The notes under the pieces were generated by a model that saw nothing but the letters and a program-made list of their open reading frames with translations, had not been told where the DNA came from and searched no databases. The translations under genes and the position numbers were made by a program. From Pseudomonadota bacterium (GTDB taxonomy: Bacteria; Pseudomonadota; Gammaproteobacteria; Steroidobacterales; Steroidobacteraceae), in the NCBI GenBank assembly GCA_016704655.1, contig JADIZR010000017.1, positions 1 to 64,000 on the forward strand: DNA of 64,000 nucleotides, written 5' to 3'. Position 1 is the stretch's first letter; every line of letters begins with the position of its first letter. Shown here in pieces: positions 53,077 through 64,000 of the stretch.

Positions 53077-53816
53077 GCGGCCGCTGTCGGCTGTTCGCGC
53101 CGCAGGTGCACGAGGTAGTTGACGCTCGCGTCCGTCGTCAGCCGTGCCTGGTGCGTGAACGGATCGTAATCGAGCCCGGCAATGTCGGTCACGGCGAGGC
53201 CGGCTGCGCGCGACCATTGCTTGAGCTCGGACGGGCGGATGAACTTTTCGTAGGTGTGCGTGCCGGTCGGCAGCAACCGCAACACGTACTCGGCGCCCAG
53301 GATCGCCAGTGCATAGGCCTTCATCGTCCGGTTCAGCGTCGACACGAACACGTGGCCGTCCGGTTGCACCAGGCGTCCGAGCGCAGCGATGACCGACGTG
53401 GGATCGGGCACGTGCTCGAGCATTTCCATGCACGTGACGACGTCGTATTCGCCGGGATGAGCAGCGGCATGCGCTTCTGCCGCTTCCAGCACGTAGTTCA
53501 CCGCGACGCCGGCTTCGAGCGCATGCAGCTTCGCCACCTGCAGGAGGTCGTCGGCCAGGTCGAGACCCGTGACCAGCGCGCCCTTGCGCGCCATCGCTTC
53601 GGCCAGCAGCCCGCCGCCGCAGCCGACGTCGAGCACCTTGAGCCCGGCAAGGCTTCCCGCGCGCTCGACGTACTGCAGGCGCACCGGGTTCAGGTCGTGC
53701 AGCGGGCGCATTTCGCCCTGCGGATCCCACCAGCGGCTGGCGGCCGCCTCGAAGCGGGCGATTTCCGCGGGGTCGACGTTGCGATGTTCGTTCATGTGTC
53801 CCGGGGTCGCCGACAT
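53073..53816 (-). CDS. ubiG: Ubiquinone biosynthesis O-methyltransferase UbiG
   Basis: 247 residues. The N-terminus NVDPAEIARFEAAASRWWDP and SAM motif I LKVLDVGCGGGLLAEAMARK (59-78), followed by DVVTCMEMLEHVPDP, match UbiG. Performs both O-methylations of ubiquinone. The ATG overlaps the mtaD stop by one base (TGATG); a second ATG at residue 8 (MNEHRNVD) could be the real start. Membrane association is expected through the inserted FIRPSELKQW region. Confidence 0.95.
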   Translation of the reverse strand: MSATPGHMNEHRNVDPAEIARFEAAASRWWDPQGEMRPLHDLNPVRLQYVERAGSLAGLKVLDVGCGGGLLAEAMARKGALVTGLDLADDLLQVAKLHALEAGVAVNYVLEAAEAHAAAHPGEYDVVTCMEMLEHVPDPTSVIAALGRLVQPDGHVFVSTLNRTMKAYALAILGAEYVLRLLPTGTHTYEKFIRPSELKQWSRAAGLAVTDIAGLDYDPFTHQARLTTDASVNYLVHLRREQPTAAA

Positions 53817-55150
53817 CAGTCTTTACTCCCGCCGTGCGCCGCATCGATGCGGGCACGCCACGCTTCGGCCCGTTCGAGCACGGATTCTTCATCGATGTAA
53901 CGCAACGAACCTGCGGCAAACACGCGGCGGCCCGCCACCCAGGTGTCGGTGACCTGCCGCGAACTGCAGGCATAGACCAGCGCGGCCTCGACGTCGTGCA
54001 CGGGCCAGCTGCCCGCTGTGCGCAGATTGATGCAGCAGAGGTCCGCCCACTTGCCCGCCACGAGGCTGCCCGTGCTGTCGCCGAGTCCGAGCACGCGCGC
54101 GCCTTCGAGCGTTGCCATGCGCAGCAGGTCGCGAGCGACCAGCGCACCGGGCCGCGCGCTGACGCCAGCCGCGAGCAGTCCGGCCGTGCGCATTTCTGAA
54201 ATTACGTCGAGGTCGTTGTTCGATGCGGCTCCGTCCGTGCCGAGTGCCACCCGTACGCCGCGACCGAGCAGATCTGCGGCAGGGCAGACCCCGCTGCCAA
54301 GCTTGAGGTTCGATTCGGGGCAGTGCACGACGGCGGCGCCACAGGCCGCCAGCGCCTCGATGTCCGCCGGCGATAAACAGGTGCCATGCACCGCAACCAG
54401 CAACGGACTGGCGAACCCGAGTCGCAGCAGCCGGTCCAGCGGCCGCGCACCGTGGCGAGCCAGGCTCTCCGCCATTTCCCACGTCGACTCGTGCACGGGC
54501 AGGGCCACCGGAATCTCGAGTTCGTCGGCGAGCCGTCGTACCCGGGCCAGCGTGGAGTCGTCCAGGGCATGCGAAGGCTCGAGTGCGAAGTGCGTGGCCA
54601 CCAGCGCGTCGCCGCGATAATCGTCCCGCAACGCCATGCCTTTTTCGATGTATTCGTTCGGGTCCGCCGCCCAGCGCGAAGCGGCCTGTTCCACCACGAG
54701 TCCGACGCTGACCCGCATGTGTGCGTCGGCGGCGGCACGTGCAACCACCTCTGGCCAGAGCTGCATGTCGGCAAAGCAGGTAACGCCGCCGCGCAGCATC
54801 TCGGCGATGGCCAGTTCCGTTCCGTCGCGAACGTATTCGGGATCGACCCAGCGCCGTTCGATCGGTGCGATTGCGTCCTGCAGCCACGGCGCCAGCGCCA
54901 GGTTTTCGGCCCGGCCGCGCAGCAACGTCATGGCCGCATGCGTGTGCGCATTGACCAGTCCCGGCAGGATCGCGTGCTGCGGACGTTCGACAAGCTCGGC
55001 CGGCGTGTAGGTGGCGAGCGCTGCAGCAGTGGGCAGCACGGCGACGATCCGTCCATCGCGCATCGCCACCGCATGGTCGGCGAGCACGGTGCCGTCGGGT
55101 TCGACGGGCAGCACCCAGCGGGCGCAAACGAGCGTGTCTACCGGCTCCAT
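53816..55150 (-). CDS. mtaD: TRZ/ATZ family hydrolase, 5'-methylthioadenosine/S-adenosylhomocysteine deaminase type
   Basis: 444 residues. Amidohydrolase metal motifs: LPGLVNAHTHAAMTLLRG near residue 62-79, VALPVHESTWEMAES near 213, VAVHGTCLSPADIEALAACG near 250 and VALGTDGAASNNDLDVISEM near 300. The NAHTH...H...GTDGAASNN pattern is that of MtaD/SsnA-type adenosine-derivative deaminases. In gammaproteobacteria it is commonly placed beside ubiG, where it may recycle methylation by-products (inference). Substrate preference is not readable from sequence. Confidence 0.88.
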   Translation of the reverse strand: MEPVDTLVCARWVLPVEPDGTVLADHAVAMRDGRIVAVLPTAAALATYTPAELVERPQHAILPGLVNAHTHAAMTLLRGRAENLALAPWLQDAIAPIERRWVDPEYVRDGTELAIAEMLRGGVTCFADMQLWPEVVARAAADAHMRVSVGLVVEQAASRWAADPNEYIEKGMALRDDYRGDALVATHFALEPSHALDDSTLARVRRLADELEIPVALPVHESTWEMAESLARHGARPLDRLLRLGFASPLLVAVHGTCLSPADIEALAACGAAVVHCPESNLKLGSGVCPAADLLGRGVRVALGTDGAASNNDLDVISEMRTAGLLAAGVSARPGALVARDLLRMATLEGARVLGLGDSTGSLVAGKWADLCCINLRTAGSWPVHDVEAALVYACSSRQVTDTWVAGRRVFAAGSLRYIDEESVLERAEAWRARIDAAHGGSKD

Positions 55151-55287
55151 TCAGGGTCTCGCGGATCGGGGCTGGCAGTATACCGGGCGCAGCCCCGGCA
55201 TGACCTACGGCGACAGTCCCCGGCAGGCGTCCAGCGGCCTCGTCGTGGTATCATTTCGGATCATTTTGGTTGGGTAAAACGGATTCC

Positions 55288-57900
<2,613 letters not shown>

Positions 57901-57921
57901 TCCCATGCCCTGCTGCACGTC

Positions 57922-57948
57922 ACGCGGCAGCATAAGCAAATGCCGCGT
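57922..57948 (+). terminator. Hairpin after gyrA
   Basis: Perfect 8-bp stem ACGCGGCA (57922-57929) with TGCCGCGT (57941-57948) and an 11-base loop, 22 bp beyond the gyrA stop. No U-tract follows, so it may not terminate on its own. Confidence 0.4.
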
Positions 57949-58015
57949 TGACGGGCTCCGCGAGGATCGCGCCTGTTAAACTGCAGTGCGAAAAGACCCT
58001 GTGGAGCGTTCCGTC

Positions 58016-59098
58016 ATGACCCGCGTGTTCAATTTCAGCGCCGGCCCCGCCGCGCTGCCCGTCGAAGTGCTCGAACAGCTCCGCGACGAGATGCTCGACT
58101 GGCACGGGCACGGCATGTCGGTCATGGAGATGAGCCACCGGGGCAAGGCCTACGTCGGCATTGCCCAGCAGGCCGAAGCCGACCTGCGCGAGTTGATGGC
58201 CGTCCCGGCCAACTACAAAGTGCTGTTCCTGCAGGGCGGGGCCACGGCCCAGTTCGCCGCGATCCCGCTCAACCTCACGGCTCCGGGCGCTGTCGTCGAC
58301 TACGTCAACACGGGCACCTGGTCGACGAAGGCCATCGCCGAGGCGAAGCGCTACTGCAAGGTGAATGTGGTGGCCGATGGGTCGGCAACGAAATTCACGA
58401 CGGTGCCGGCCGAGGCCGGCTGGACGCGTTCGCCCGAGGCGGCGTACCTGCACTACACGCCGAACGAGACCATTCACGGCGTCGAGTTCCCGTTCGTGCC
58501 CGACGCTCGCGACATCCCGCTGGTGGCGGACCTGTCATCCACGATCCTGTCGCGCCCGATCGACGTCAGCCGGTTCGGCGTGATCTATGCCGGCGCGCAG
58601 AAGAACATCGGCCCGGCCGGCCTGGTGGTGGTCATCGTGCGTGAAGACCTGCTCGGCAGGGCGCGGCCCGACACACCCACCGTGTTCGACTGGAAGGCGA
58701 TGGCCGCCGATGGCTCGATGCTCAACACGCCAGCGACCTATTCGTGGTACGTGGCCGGTCTCGTGTTCCAGTGGATCAAGCGCCAGGGCGGCCTCGAGGC
58801 CATGGGTCGACTCAACCAGGCCAAGGCTCGCAAGCTGTACGACGCAATCGATTCATCGGGCTTCTACCGCAACCCGGTCGCGGTCGAGTGCCGCTCGTGG
58901 ATGAACGTGCCTTTCACGTTGCCGGACGCTGCGCTGGACAAGCCGTTCGCGGAAGGCGCGAAGCAGGCAGGCCTGGTCGCGCTCGAAGGCCATCGCTCCG
59001 TGGGTGGCATGCGCGCGAGCATTTACAACGCGATGCCGATGGCGGGCGTGGATGCGCTCGTAGCGTACATGCGTGAGTTCCAGCGGACGAGGGGATAG
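58016..59098 (+). CDS. serC: Phosphoserine aminotransferase
   Basis: 360 residues from the ATG at 58016 (E. coli SerC has 362); a GTG 30 bases upstream would give a non-family start. Motifs: RVFNFSAGPAALPVEVLEQL at the start, SVMEMSHRGKAYVGIAQQAE near residue 38, LFLQGGATAQFAAIPLNL near 71, and the PLP lysine in IYAGAQKNIGPAGLVVVIV near 195-205. Makes 3-phosphoserine and also 4-phosphohydroxythreonine for pyridoxal phosphate. Followed by the abnormal poly-G gap and then serA. Confidence 0.96.
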   Translation: MTRVFNFSAGPAALPVEVLEQLRDEMLDWHGHGMSVMEMSHRGKAYVGIAQQAEADLRELMAVPANYKVLFLQGGATAQFAAIPLNLTAPGAVVDYVNTGTWSTKAIAEAKRYCKVNVVADGSATKFTTVPAEAGWTRSPEAAYLHYTPNETIHGVEFPFVPDARDIPLVADLSSTILSRPIDVSRFGVIYAGAQKNIGPAGLVVVIVREDLLGRARPDTPTVFDWKAMAADGSMLNTPATYSWYVAGLVFQWIKRQGGLEAMGRLNQAKARKLYDAIDSSGFYRNPVAVECRSWMNVPFTLPDAALDKPFAEGAKQAGLVALEGHRSVGGMRASIYNAMPMAGVDALVAYMREFQRTRG

Positions 59099-59287
<189 letters not shown>

Positions 59288-60451
59288 ATGTACAAAATCC
59301 AGACCCTCAACAACATCTCCCTGCGCGGCCTCGAGCGCCTGCCCCGCGATCGCTACGAAGTCGCGTCGGAACTGGTGCGGCCCGACGCGTTGCTCGTGCG
59401 CTCGGCCGACGTGCACGCGATCGAGATTCCGGCGAGCGTGCTGGCTGTGGCCAGGGCGGGTGCGGGCACCAACAACATCCCCGTCGCGAAGCTGAGCCAG
59501 CGCGGCATCCCGGTCTTCAATGCGCCGGGCGCCAACGCCAACGCGGTCAAGGAGCTCGTGCTCGCCGGGCTGTTCCTGGCGGCCCGCAACATCTGCCAGG
59601 CCTGGGATTACGTGCGCAAGCTGGAAGGCGACGATCACGCGCTCGAAGCGGCGATGGAGCAGGGCAAGAAGAAATTCGTCGGCTATGAACTGCCGGGGCG
59701 CACGCTCGGCGTGGTGGGGCTGGGCGCCATCGGCGTCGAGGTCGCGAACGCTGCGCTGCATCTCGGCATGAAGGTGATGGGGTACGACCCGCAGATCACC
59801 GTGCAGCGCGCATGGCAGCTGTCGTCGGGCGTCGAACAGGCGCTCAGCCTGGACGACCTGTTCGCCCGCAGTGACGCCGTCACGGTGCACGTGCCGCTCA
59901 ACGACCACACGCGTGGTCTCGTCAATGCGTCGCGCATCAGCCTCATGCGCAAGGGCAGCGCGGTGCTCAATTTCGCCCGCGGGCAGATCGTCGACGAAGC
60001 GGCCGTGCTGGCCGGCCTCGACAATGGCCAGTTGAGCGCCTACGTCTGCGACTTTCCGACGAATGCCGTGCGCGCGCACGCGAGGGTGGTGGCGCTGCCG
60101 CACCTCGGCGCATCGACGGGCGAGGCCGAGGAGAACTGCGCGATCATGGCGGCGGAAACGCTGCGCGAGTTCCTCGAAAACGGCAACGTGCGCTATTCGG
60201 TCAACTTTCCCGAAGCTGTGCTGCCGCGGGCCGGCGTCAGCCGCCTGGCCATCGCCAACGCGAACGTGCCCAACATGGTCGGCCAGATCTCGACCTGCCT
60301 CGCGGAGGCCCGGCTCAACATCGCCGACCTGCTCAACAAGTCGCGCGGCGACGTCGCCTACACGCTGCTCGACACGGACGCCCCGATCGCGCCGGAAGTT
60401 GTGGTTAAACTGCGTGCCATTCCCGGCGTCCTGAGCGCCCGACTGATCTGA
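59288..60451 (+). CDS. serA: D-3-phosphoglycerate dehydrogenase with ACT domain
   Basis: 387 residues. NAD domain LGVVGLGAIGVEVANAALHL near residue 140, catalytic Arg in VLNFARGQIVDEAAVL near 225-240, Glu-containing region following it, and catalytic His in VVALPHLGASTGEAEEN near 270-285. An ACT-type C-terminal domain (about 310-387, NMVGQISTCLAEARLNIADL) suggests serine feedback. Oxidises 3-phosphoglycerate to phosphohydroxypyruvate, the substrate made into phosphoserine by SerC just upstream. Confidence 0.94.
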   Translation: MYKIQTLNNISLRGLERLPRDRYEVASELVRPDALLVRSADVHAIEIPASVLAVARAGAGTNNIPVAKLSQRGIPVFNAPGANANAVKELVLAGLFLAARNICQAWDYVRKLEGDDHALEAAMEQGKKKFVGYELPGRTLGVVGLGAIGVEVANAALHLGMKVMGYDPQITVQRAWQLSSGVEQALSLDDLFARSDAVTVHVPLNDHTRGLVNASRISLMRKGSAVLNFARGQIVDEAAVLAGLDNGQLSAYVCDFPTNAVRAHARVVALPHLGASTGEAEENCAIMAAETLREFLENGNVRYSVNFPEAVLPRAGVSRLAIANANVPNMVGQISTCLAEARLNIADLLNKSRGDVAYTLLDTDAPIAPEVVVKLRAIPGVLSARLI

Positions 60452-60468
60452 TCGAGCCGACCCGAGCC

Positions 60469-61614
60469 ATGGCCAAGACCAAGACCAAGCGACCCCGGAC
60501 TCTGACCGCACCCCCTGCCCTCAAAGTGCCGCTCGAACAGATACGCGAGCGCATCGACAGCGTCGATTCGCAGCTGCACGCGCTGATCAACGAGCGTGCA
60601 CGGCTCGCGCAGCAGGTGGGCGTGTCCAAGCACGCGGCCGGCCACACCGTCGATTTCTACCGCCCGGAACGCGAATCGCAGGTGCTGCGACTCGCCCTGC
60701 AGCGCAACCAGGAAGAGGGCGCGCCCCTGCGGGACGAAGAGGTGCTGCGGCTGTTCCGCGAGATCATGTCCGCATGCCTCGCGCAGCAGAACGCGCTCAA
60801 GATCGGTTACCTCGGGCCGGAGGGCACGTTTACGCAGCAGGCGGTGCTCAAGTATTTCGGCCACTCGGTGCGGCCGCTGCCTCTGGCGTCGGTCGAGGAA
60901 GTCTTCCACGAGGTGGAATCGGGCGCTGCCGACTTCGGCGTCGTCCCGATCGAGAACTCGACCGAAGGCACCGTCAACAACACGCTCGACATGTTCCTGA
61001 CCTCGCCGCTCAAGATCATCGGCGAGGTGGAACTGCGCATCCACCAGAACCTGATGGGTCGCATGACGATGCTCGGTGACGTCCGTCGGGTGTGCGGTCA
61101 CCCGCAGTCGCTGGCGCAATGCCGCGGCTGGCTGCAGGAGCACATGCCCACGGTCGAGCGCGTCACCGCCAGCAGCAATGCCGAAGGCGCGCGCCGCGCG
61201 CGTGACGAAGACGGCACGGCGGCGATTGCCGGCGCGGCGGCGGCCGAAGTGTACGGCCTGAACCTGCTCGTGCCGGAGGTCGAAGACCACCCCGACAACA
61301 CGACGCGCTTCCTCGTGATCGGTCGCAAGGCCGTGAGGCCCGGCGAGGCCGACAAGACCACGCTGCTCGTCTCGGCGGCAAAGACCGATGCGCCCGGCGC
61401 GTTGTATCGGCTGCTCGAGCCCCTGGCGCAGCACGGCATCAGCCTGACGCGCATCGAATCGCGCCCGTCCCGCAAGAAAAAATGGGACTACGTGTTCTTC
61501 ATCGACCTGGAGGGCCATGCCGAGCGCGAGCCGCTGGCGACGGCGCTTGCCGAACTCAAACGTCGCGCGTCGCTGTATCGCGTCGTCGGCGCCTATCCGA
61601 AGGCGATTCTCTGA
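60469..61614 (+). CDS. pheA: Bifunctional chorismate mutase/prephenate dehydratase (P-protein)
   Basis: 381 residues. N-terminal AroQ chorismate mutase (about 20-105, LEQIRERIDSVDSQLHALIN), then prephenate dehydratase (about 110-290) starting KIGYLGPEGTFTQQAVLKYF and containing the catalytic NTTRFLVIG motif. The C-terminal ACT domain includes ISLTRIESRPSRKKKWDYVF, whose ESRP motif binds phenylalanine. A basic tail of 15-18 residues precedes the mutase. Produces phenylpyruvate for phenylalanine synthesis; feedback-inhibited by Phe. One base separates its stop from the aroA ATG. Confidence 0.96.
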   Translation: MAKTKTKRPRTLTAPPALKVPLEQIRERIDSVDSQLHALINERARLAQQVGVSKHAAGHTVDFYRPERESQVLRLALQRNQEEGAPLRDEEVLRLFREIMSACLAQQNALKIGYLGPEGTFTQQAVLKYFGHSVRPLPLASVEEVFHEVESGAADFGVVPIENSTEGTVNNTLDMFLTSPLKIIGEVELRIHQNLMGRMTMLGDVRRVCGHPQSLAQCRGWLQEHMPTVERVTASSNAEGARRARDEDGTAAIAGAAAAEVYGLNLLVPEVEDHPDNTTRFLVIGRKAVRPGEADKTTLLVSAAKTDAPGALYRLLEPLAQHGISLTRIESRPSRKKKWDYVFFIDLEGHAEREPLATALAELKRRASLYRVVGAYPKAIL

Positions 61615-61615
61615 G

Positions 61616-62920
61616 ATGACGTCCTACGTCGTCGACCCGGCCGACCGCGTCGCCGGGGAGATCACGGTCCCGGGCGACAAGTCGGTCTCGCACCGCGCCG
61701 TCATGTTCGGCGCACTGGCGGAAGGGCGGACGCACGTCACGGGATTCCTGGAAGGCGAAGACTGCCTCTCCACCATGAAGGCCGTCGCGCATCTCGGCGT
61801 CCGTGTCGAACGACCGGGCCCCGGTGAAGTCATCGTCGAGGGCGTCGGCCTGCACGGCTTGCACGCGCCCACGGCTCCGCTCGACATGGGTAACGCAGGC
61901 ACTGCGATGCGTCTCTTCATGGGGCTGCTCAGCGCGCAGGCGTTCGATTCCGAGCTGATCGGGGATGCATCGCTGATGCGTCGACCGATGGAGCGCGTCG
62001 CGAAGCCGCTGCGAGCCATGGGCGCCCGCATCGAAACGCAGGATGGGAAACCGCCGGTGCGGATTCACGGCGGACAGCAGTTGCAGGGCATCCGCTACGA
62101 GATGCCTGTCGCCAGCGCACAGGTGAAATCCGCGGTGCTGCTGGCGGGCCTGTACGCGACAGGCGAGACCACCGTGGTCGAACCGGGCGTCACGCGCGAT
62201 CACACCGAGCGCATGCTGCAGAGCTTCGGCTGCGAGGTCCGCGCACGCGACGGAGTGGTGGCGCTCGTCGCACCGAAGTCGCTGCAGGCATCCAGCATTC
62301 GCGTGCCGGGCGATATCTCGTCTGCGGCGTTCTTCCTGGTCGCGGCGTGCCTCGGCGCGCGCGAACCCTTCACGATCCGCGACGTCGGCGTGAACCCGAC
62401 GCGCACCGGCATCCTGGAAATGCTGGCCTTGATGGGCGCGGACCTGCGCCTGGTCAATCACCGCAACTTCGGCAGGGAGCCGGTGGCCGACATCGAAGTG
62501 CGACCGTCGCAACTCAAGGGCACGCGCATCCCCGAACGGCTCGTGCCCCTGGCGATCGACGAGTTCCCGGCGCTTTTCGTCGCCGCCGCGTGCGCGGAAG
62601 GCGAGACGCTGGTCACCGGCGCCGAGGAACTGCGAGTAAAGGAAAGTGACCGCATCGCGGCGATGGCGCGTGGCTTCGAGGTGCTCGGCGTGCAGCATGA
62701 GCCGCTCGCCGATGGCATGCGCATCGTCGGCGGCAACCCGTTCCGCGGCGGCACGATCGACAGTCGTGGCGATCACCGGATCGCGATGGCGTTTGCGGTC
62801 GCGAGCCTGCGTGCGTCAGCGCCGATCGAGATCCTCGACGTTGCGAACATCGCGACCAGCTTTCCCGGCTTCGACCTGCTCGCCAACAGAGTTGGCTTGC
62901 AGGTAGGGGTTAGGGGATAG
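61616..62920 (+). CDS. aroA: 3-phosphoshikimate 1-carboxyvinyltransferase (EPSP synthase)
   Basis: 434 residues from the ATG at 61616. Signature VAGEITVPGDKSVSHRAVMF near residue 12-31, LDMGNAGTAMRLFMGLLSAQ near 88, and RVKESDRIAAMARGFE with GDHRIAMAFAVASL toward the C-terminus. The ALA in GNAGTAMR and PGDKSVSHR is the type common to class II-like enzymes, so glyphosate response cannot be predicted here. Converts shikimate 3-phosphate and PEP to EPSP. The last codons run into a GGGGATA/GGGGTTA repeat, which may have replaced the native 3' end. Confidence 0.96.
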   Translation: MTSYVVDPADRVAGEITVPGDKSVSHRAVMFGALAEGRTHVTGFLEGEDCLSTMKAVAHLGVRVERPGPGEVIVEGVGLHGLHAPTAPLDMGNAGTAMRLFMGLLSAQAFDSELIGDASLMRRPMERVAKPLRAMGARIETQDGKPPVRIHGGQQLQGIRYEMPVASAQVKSAVLLAGLYATGETTVVEPGVTRDHTERMLQSFGCEVRARDGVVALVAPKSLQASSIRVPGDISSAAFFLVAACLGAREPFTIRDVGVNPTRTGILEMLALMGADLRLVNHRNFGREPVADIEVRPSQLKGTRIPERLVPLAIDEFPALFVAAACAEGETLVTGAEELRVKESDRIAAMARGFEVLGVQHEPLADGMRIVGGNPFRGGTIDSRGDHRIAMAFAVASLRASAPIEILDVANIATSFPGFDLLANRVGLQVGVRG

Positions 62921-62938
62921 GGGATAGTCGGAGCAGAG
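62903..62938. repeat. GGGGTTA/GGGGATA repeat with AGTCGGAGCAGAG tail, left copy
   Basis: Short heptamer repeat TAGGGGT-TAGGGGA-TAGGGGA-TAG spanning the aroA stop, ending in GGGGATAGTCGGAGCAGAG (62920-62938). A closely matching copy in the same orientation is at 63717-63748, so the two flank the nucleotidyltransferase cassette. Confidence 0.8.
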
Positions 62939-62971
62939 GCGGGTGCCGACTGTGGCGACGGGGGCTGACAC

Positions 62972-63166
62972 TCAACGATCTGTTGGCGTGCCGATGGGTT
63001 GCCGCGGCCGTCGAGCGCCGGTCGCATAGGCGATCTCGAGCATCTCGACCATCCACGCCAGGCGCTCGGCAGGCGACTTGCGCAAAAAGGCCCAGCGACG
63101 CAGCCGCTCCGCATCGTCGTACGTTCCCCACGCTTGCGGGATCGACTGCGGATCGAATTCGGTCAC
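62972..63166 (-). CDS. Small hypothetical partner of nucleotidyltransferase
   Basis: 64 residues (MTEFDPQSIPQAWGTYDDAE, then RLRRWAFLRKSPAERLAWMV). Helical, with Arg/Trp-rich central part; resembles short proteins encoded directly after DUF6036/AbiEii-like nucleotidyltransferases. Its ATG overlaps the nucleotidyltransferase stop by four bases (ATGA at 63163-63166), so the two are coupled. Whether it is an antitoxin or a helper is not known. Confidence 0.65.
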   Translation of the reverse strand: MTEFDPQSIPQAWGTYDDAERLRRWAFLRKSPAERLAWMVEMLEIAYATGARRPRQPIGTPTDR

Positions 63167-63666
63167 GAGGGTCTTCCGCGCTGTTGCAGCAAGCGGAGTC
63201 GCTCGACATCTTCGAGGTCACGGGGACGCGCCGTTTGCTGCTTCATGTCCATGAGGTGTGCAACCGATGCAACGCGAATCTGCACGGCGCCAAGCGTGAC
63301 GACGGCGGAATCGTGCAGCAGCTCCGTGAATGGAATCGGGCATGCGAGCAGTACGTCGACCGTGGGTCGGCGGTTGGTTGCATCCCACAGGCTGAAGACT
63401 TCCATCCCGCGCTCAAGCCGCCACTGCTCGCGGATGGCCTCATTCGCCAGTAAGGTCGGGTCCACTGGCGCGAATGAACGGTAGCCGGCATTGATCAGCG
63501 TTGTGACCAGATCAGTCGAAGGGCCTGGTGCGAGATCGATGACCAGGTCGATATCGCCAGTCACCCGGTCGATACCGTGCAGCAGCATTGCGAGCCCGCC
63601 CACTACGACGTACGGAACCTGTGCTGCATTTATTACGGCGAACAGGCTGAGGAAATCCGTCGGCAT
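63163..63666 (-). CDS. Nucleotidyltransferase of the AbiEii/DUF6036-like group
   Basis: 167 residues. The polymerase-beta-fold motif is present: VPYVVVGGLAMLLHGIDRVT followed by GDIDLVID (residues about 18-45), with the GG and D-x-D acids; a third acid lies in TVDVLLA near 110. The C-terminal part (VRVASVAHLMDMKQQTARPR DLEDVERL in spaced form) is typical of this group. Relatives include the AbiE-type toxins that transfer nucleotides to tRNA. Substrate here is unknown. Sits in a two-gene cassette between direct repeats. Confidence 0.8.
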   Translation of the reverse strand: MPTDFLSLFAVINAAQVPYVVVGGLAMLLHGIDRVTGDIDLVIDLAPGPSTDLVTTLINAGYRSFAPVDPTLLANEAIREQWRLERGMEVFSLWDATNRRPTVDVLLACPIPFTELLHDSAVVTLGAVQIRVASVAHLMDMKQQTARPRDLEDVERLRLLQQRGRPS

Positions 63667-63716
63667 GGCTCATTATAGTGATTGGCTGCATGCTGTCACT
63701 GCACCTCCGACGGTTG

Positions 63717-63748
63717 GGGGATAGTCGGAGGGGTTAGTCGGAGCAGAG
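63717..63748. repeat. AGTCGGAGCAGAG repeat, right copy
   Basis: GGGGATAGTCGGA followed by GGGGTTAGTCGGAGCAGAG, a direct repeat of 62920-62938 with one extra partial unit. Its end forms the 3' end of the HigA-like gene on the minus strand. Confidence 0.8.
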
Positions 63749-63982
63749 ATTCAGTCCCTTCGTTCCGGCGATTTCCAATCGTCCGCGCATGAGATCGGAG
63801 ATGCGCGGTTGGGTGACGCCGCAGAGTGCGGCCGCTCGAGCCTGAGTGAGCTTGCGACGGCGGGTTTCCTCGATGATGGCATTGGCCACTTCGGCGCGGA
63901 GCCTGAGACTGGCCGCGACCTCGTGGGACTTCTCGATGGCATCCCACACGGAGGCAAGATTTGTGCGCTTGGTCGTCGTCAT
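63734..63982 (-). CDS. XRE/HigA-like antitoxin, C-terminus truncated
   Basis: 82 residues from the ATG at 63982, with AAGGTGG six bases upstream; a GTG at 63991 is an alternative. The helix-turn-helix is clear: KLTQARAAALCGVTQPRISD with LMRGRLE (about residues 48-75), the pattern of antitoxins paired with Gp49/RelE-like toxins. Family members usually go on with an FSLDALVNML-like helix; here the sequence changes to IAGTKGLNLCSD and stops inside the repeat at 63717-63748. A partner toxin gene, if present, would lie beyond the right window edge. Confidence 0.7.
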   Translation of the reverse strand: MTTTKRTNLASVWDAIEKSHEVAASLRLRAEVANAIIEETRRRKLTQARAAALCGVTQPRISDLMRGRLEIAGTKGLNLCSD

Positions 63983-64000
63983 CGTTGCCACCTTCTTCCC

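Noticed and set aside
53889..55127. 412-residue frame overlapping mtaD on the same strand
   Set aside because: Alternative-frame shadow of mtaD, with Arg/Gly/Ala composition and no amidohydrolase motifs.

Overview
This window is a GC-rich, gene-dense chromosomal segment of a gammaproteobacterium, most like the Xanthomonadales/Nevskiales/Steroidobacterales side of the class. That placement is inferred from gene content and order: a bifunctional aspartokinase-homoserine dehydrogenase (ThrA type), a gyrA-serC-serA-pheA-aroA run, yciO-trpS-scpA-scpB-rluB, bolA-yciI-yciB, orn beside an M48 protease and rsgA, and ubiG-gph. No rRNA, tRNA or CRISPR array was recognised.

Layout. 1-5.4 kb: a partial thioesterase, a bufferin (copper-chelating RiPP) operon bufA-bufB-bufC on the minus strand, a TerB-like gene, an orphan ParA ATPase, a secreted hypothetical protein and a MobA-like nucleotidyltransferase. 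5.6-10.9 kb: thrA-thrB-thrC and a NERD membrane protein; as assembled, one extra base fuses thrA to thrB. 10.9-12.9 kb: nrfH-nrfA (nitrite to ammonia) behind a well-formed FNR-type promoter. 13.1-17.7 kb: a translationally coupled pair, a SIR2-like/TIR protein and a membrane STAND NTPase, which looks like a conflict or immune module. 17.8-35.7 kb: mainly housekeeping and metabolism (M20 peptidase, tatD, an HlyD/ABC/FtsX/FtsX exporter, a YgjP-like protease, tryptophan dioxygenase, DAHP synthase, TlpA-like and Prx5-like redox proteins, electron transfer flavoprotein, rsgA, M48 protease).

36.4-43.5 kb is an accessory island with lower GC. It holds a frameshifted DUF6502 gene, an IS66-family element (37424-40110) with a perfect 8-bp target duplication but eroded genes, a secreted protein with about 50 octapeptide repeats (ADAIIGTG), and an intact DUF6502 gene whose strong promoter is overlapped by a palindrome. 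The DUF6502/octapeptide-repeat pair and the SIR2-TIR/STAND pair are the best candidates here for poorly described systems.

43.6-62.9 kb returns to core genes: a PpiC lipoprotein, bolA-yciI-yciB, yciO, trpS, scpAB, an RluB-like protein that lacks the catalytic Asp, yciK, rmuC, gph, ubiG, mtaD, gyrA, serC, serA, pheA and aroA. The serC-serA gap contains a 97-base G homopolymer that is probably an assembly artefact. The right edge (62.9-64 kb) carries a two-gene nucleotidyltransferase cassette between short direct repeats, next to a truncated HigA-like antitoxin.

Many operons are tightly coupled by 4-bp ATGA, GTGA or TTGA overlaps or by TGATG junctions. Heptanucleotide tandem repeats (GTGATTA) sit in two intergenic gaps 31 kb apart.
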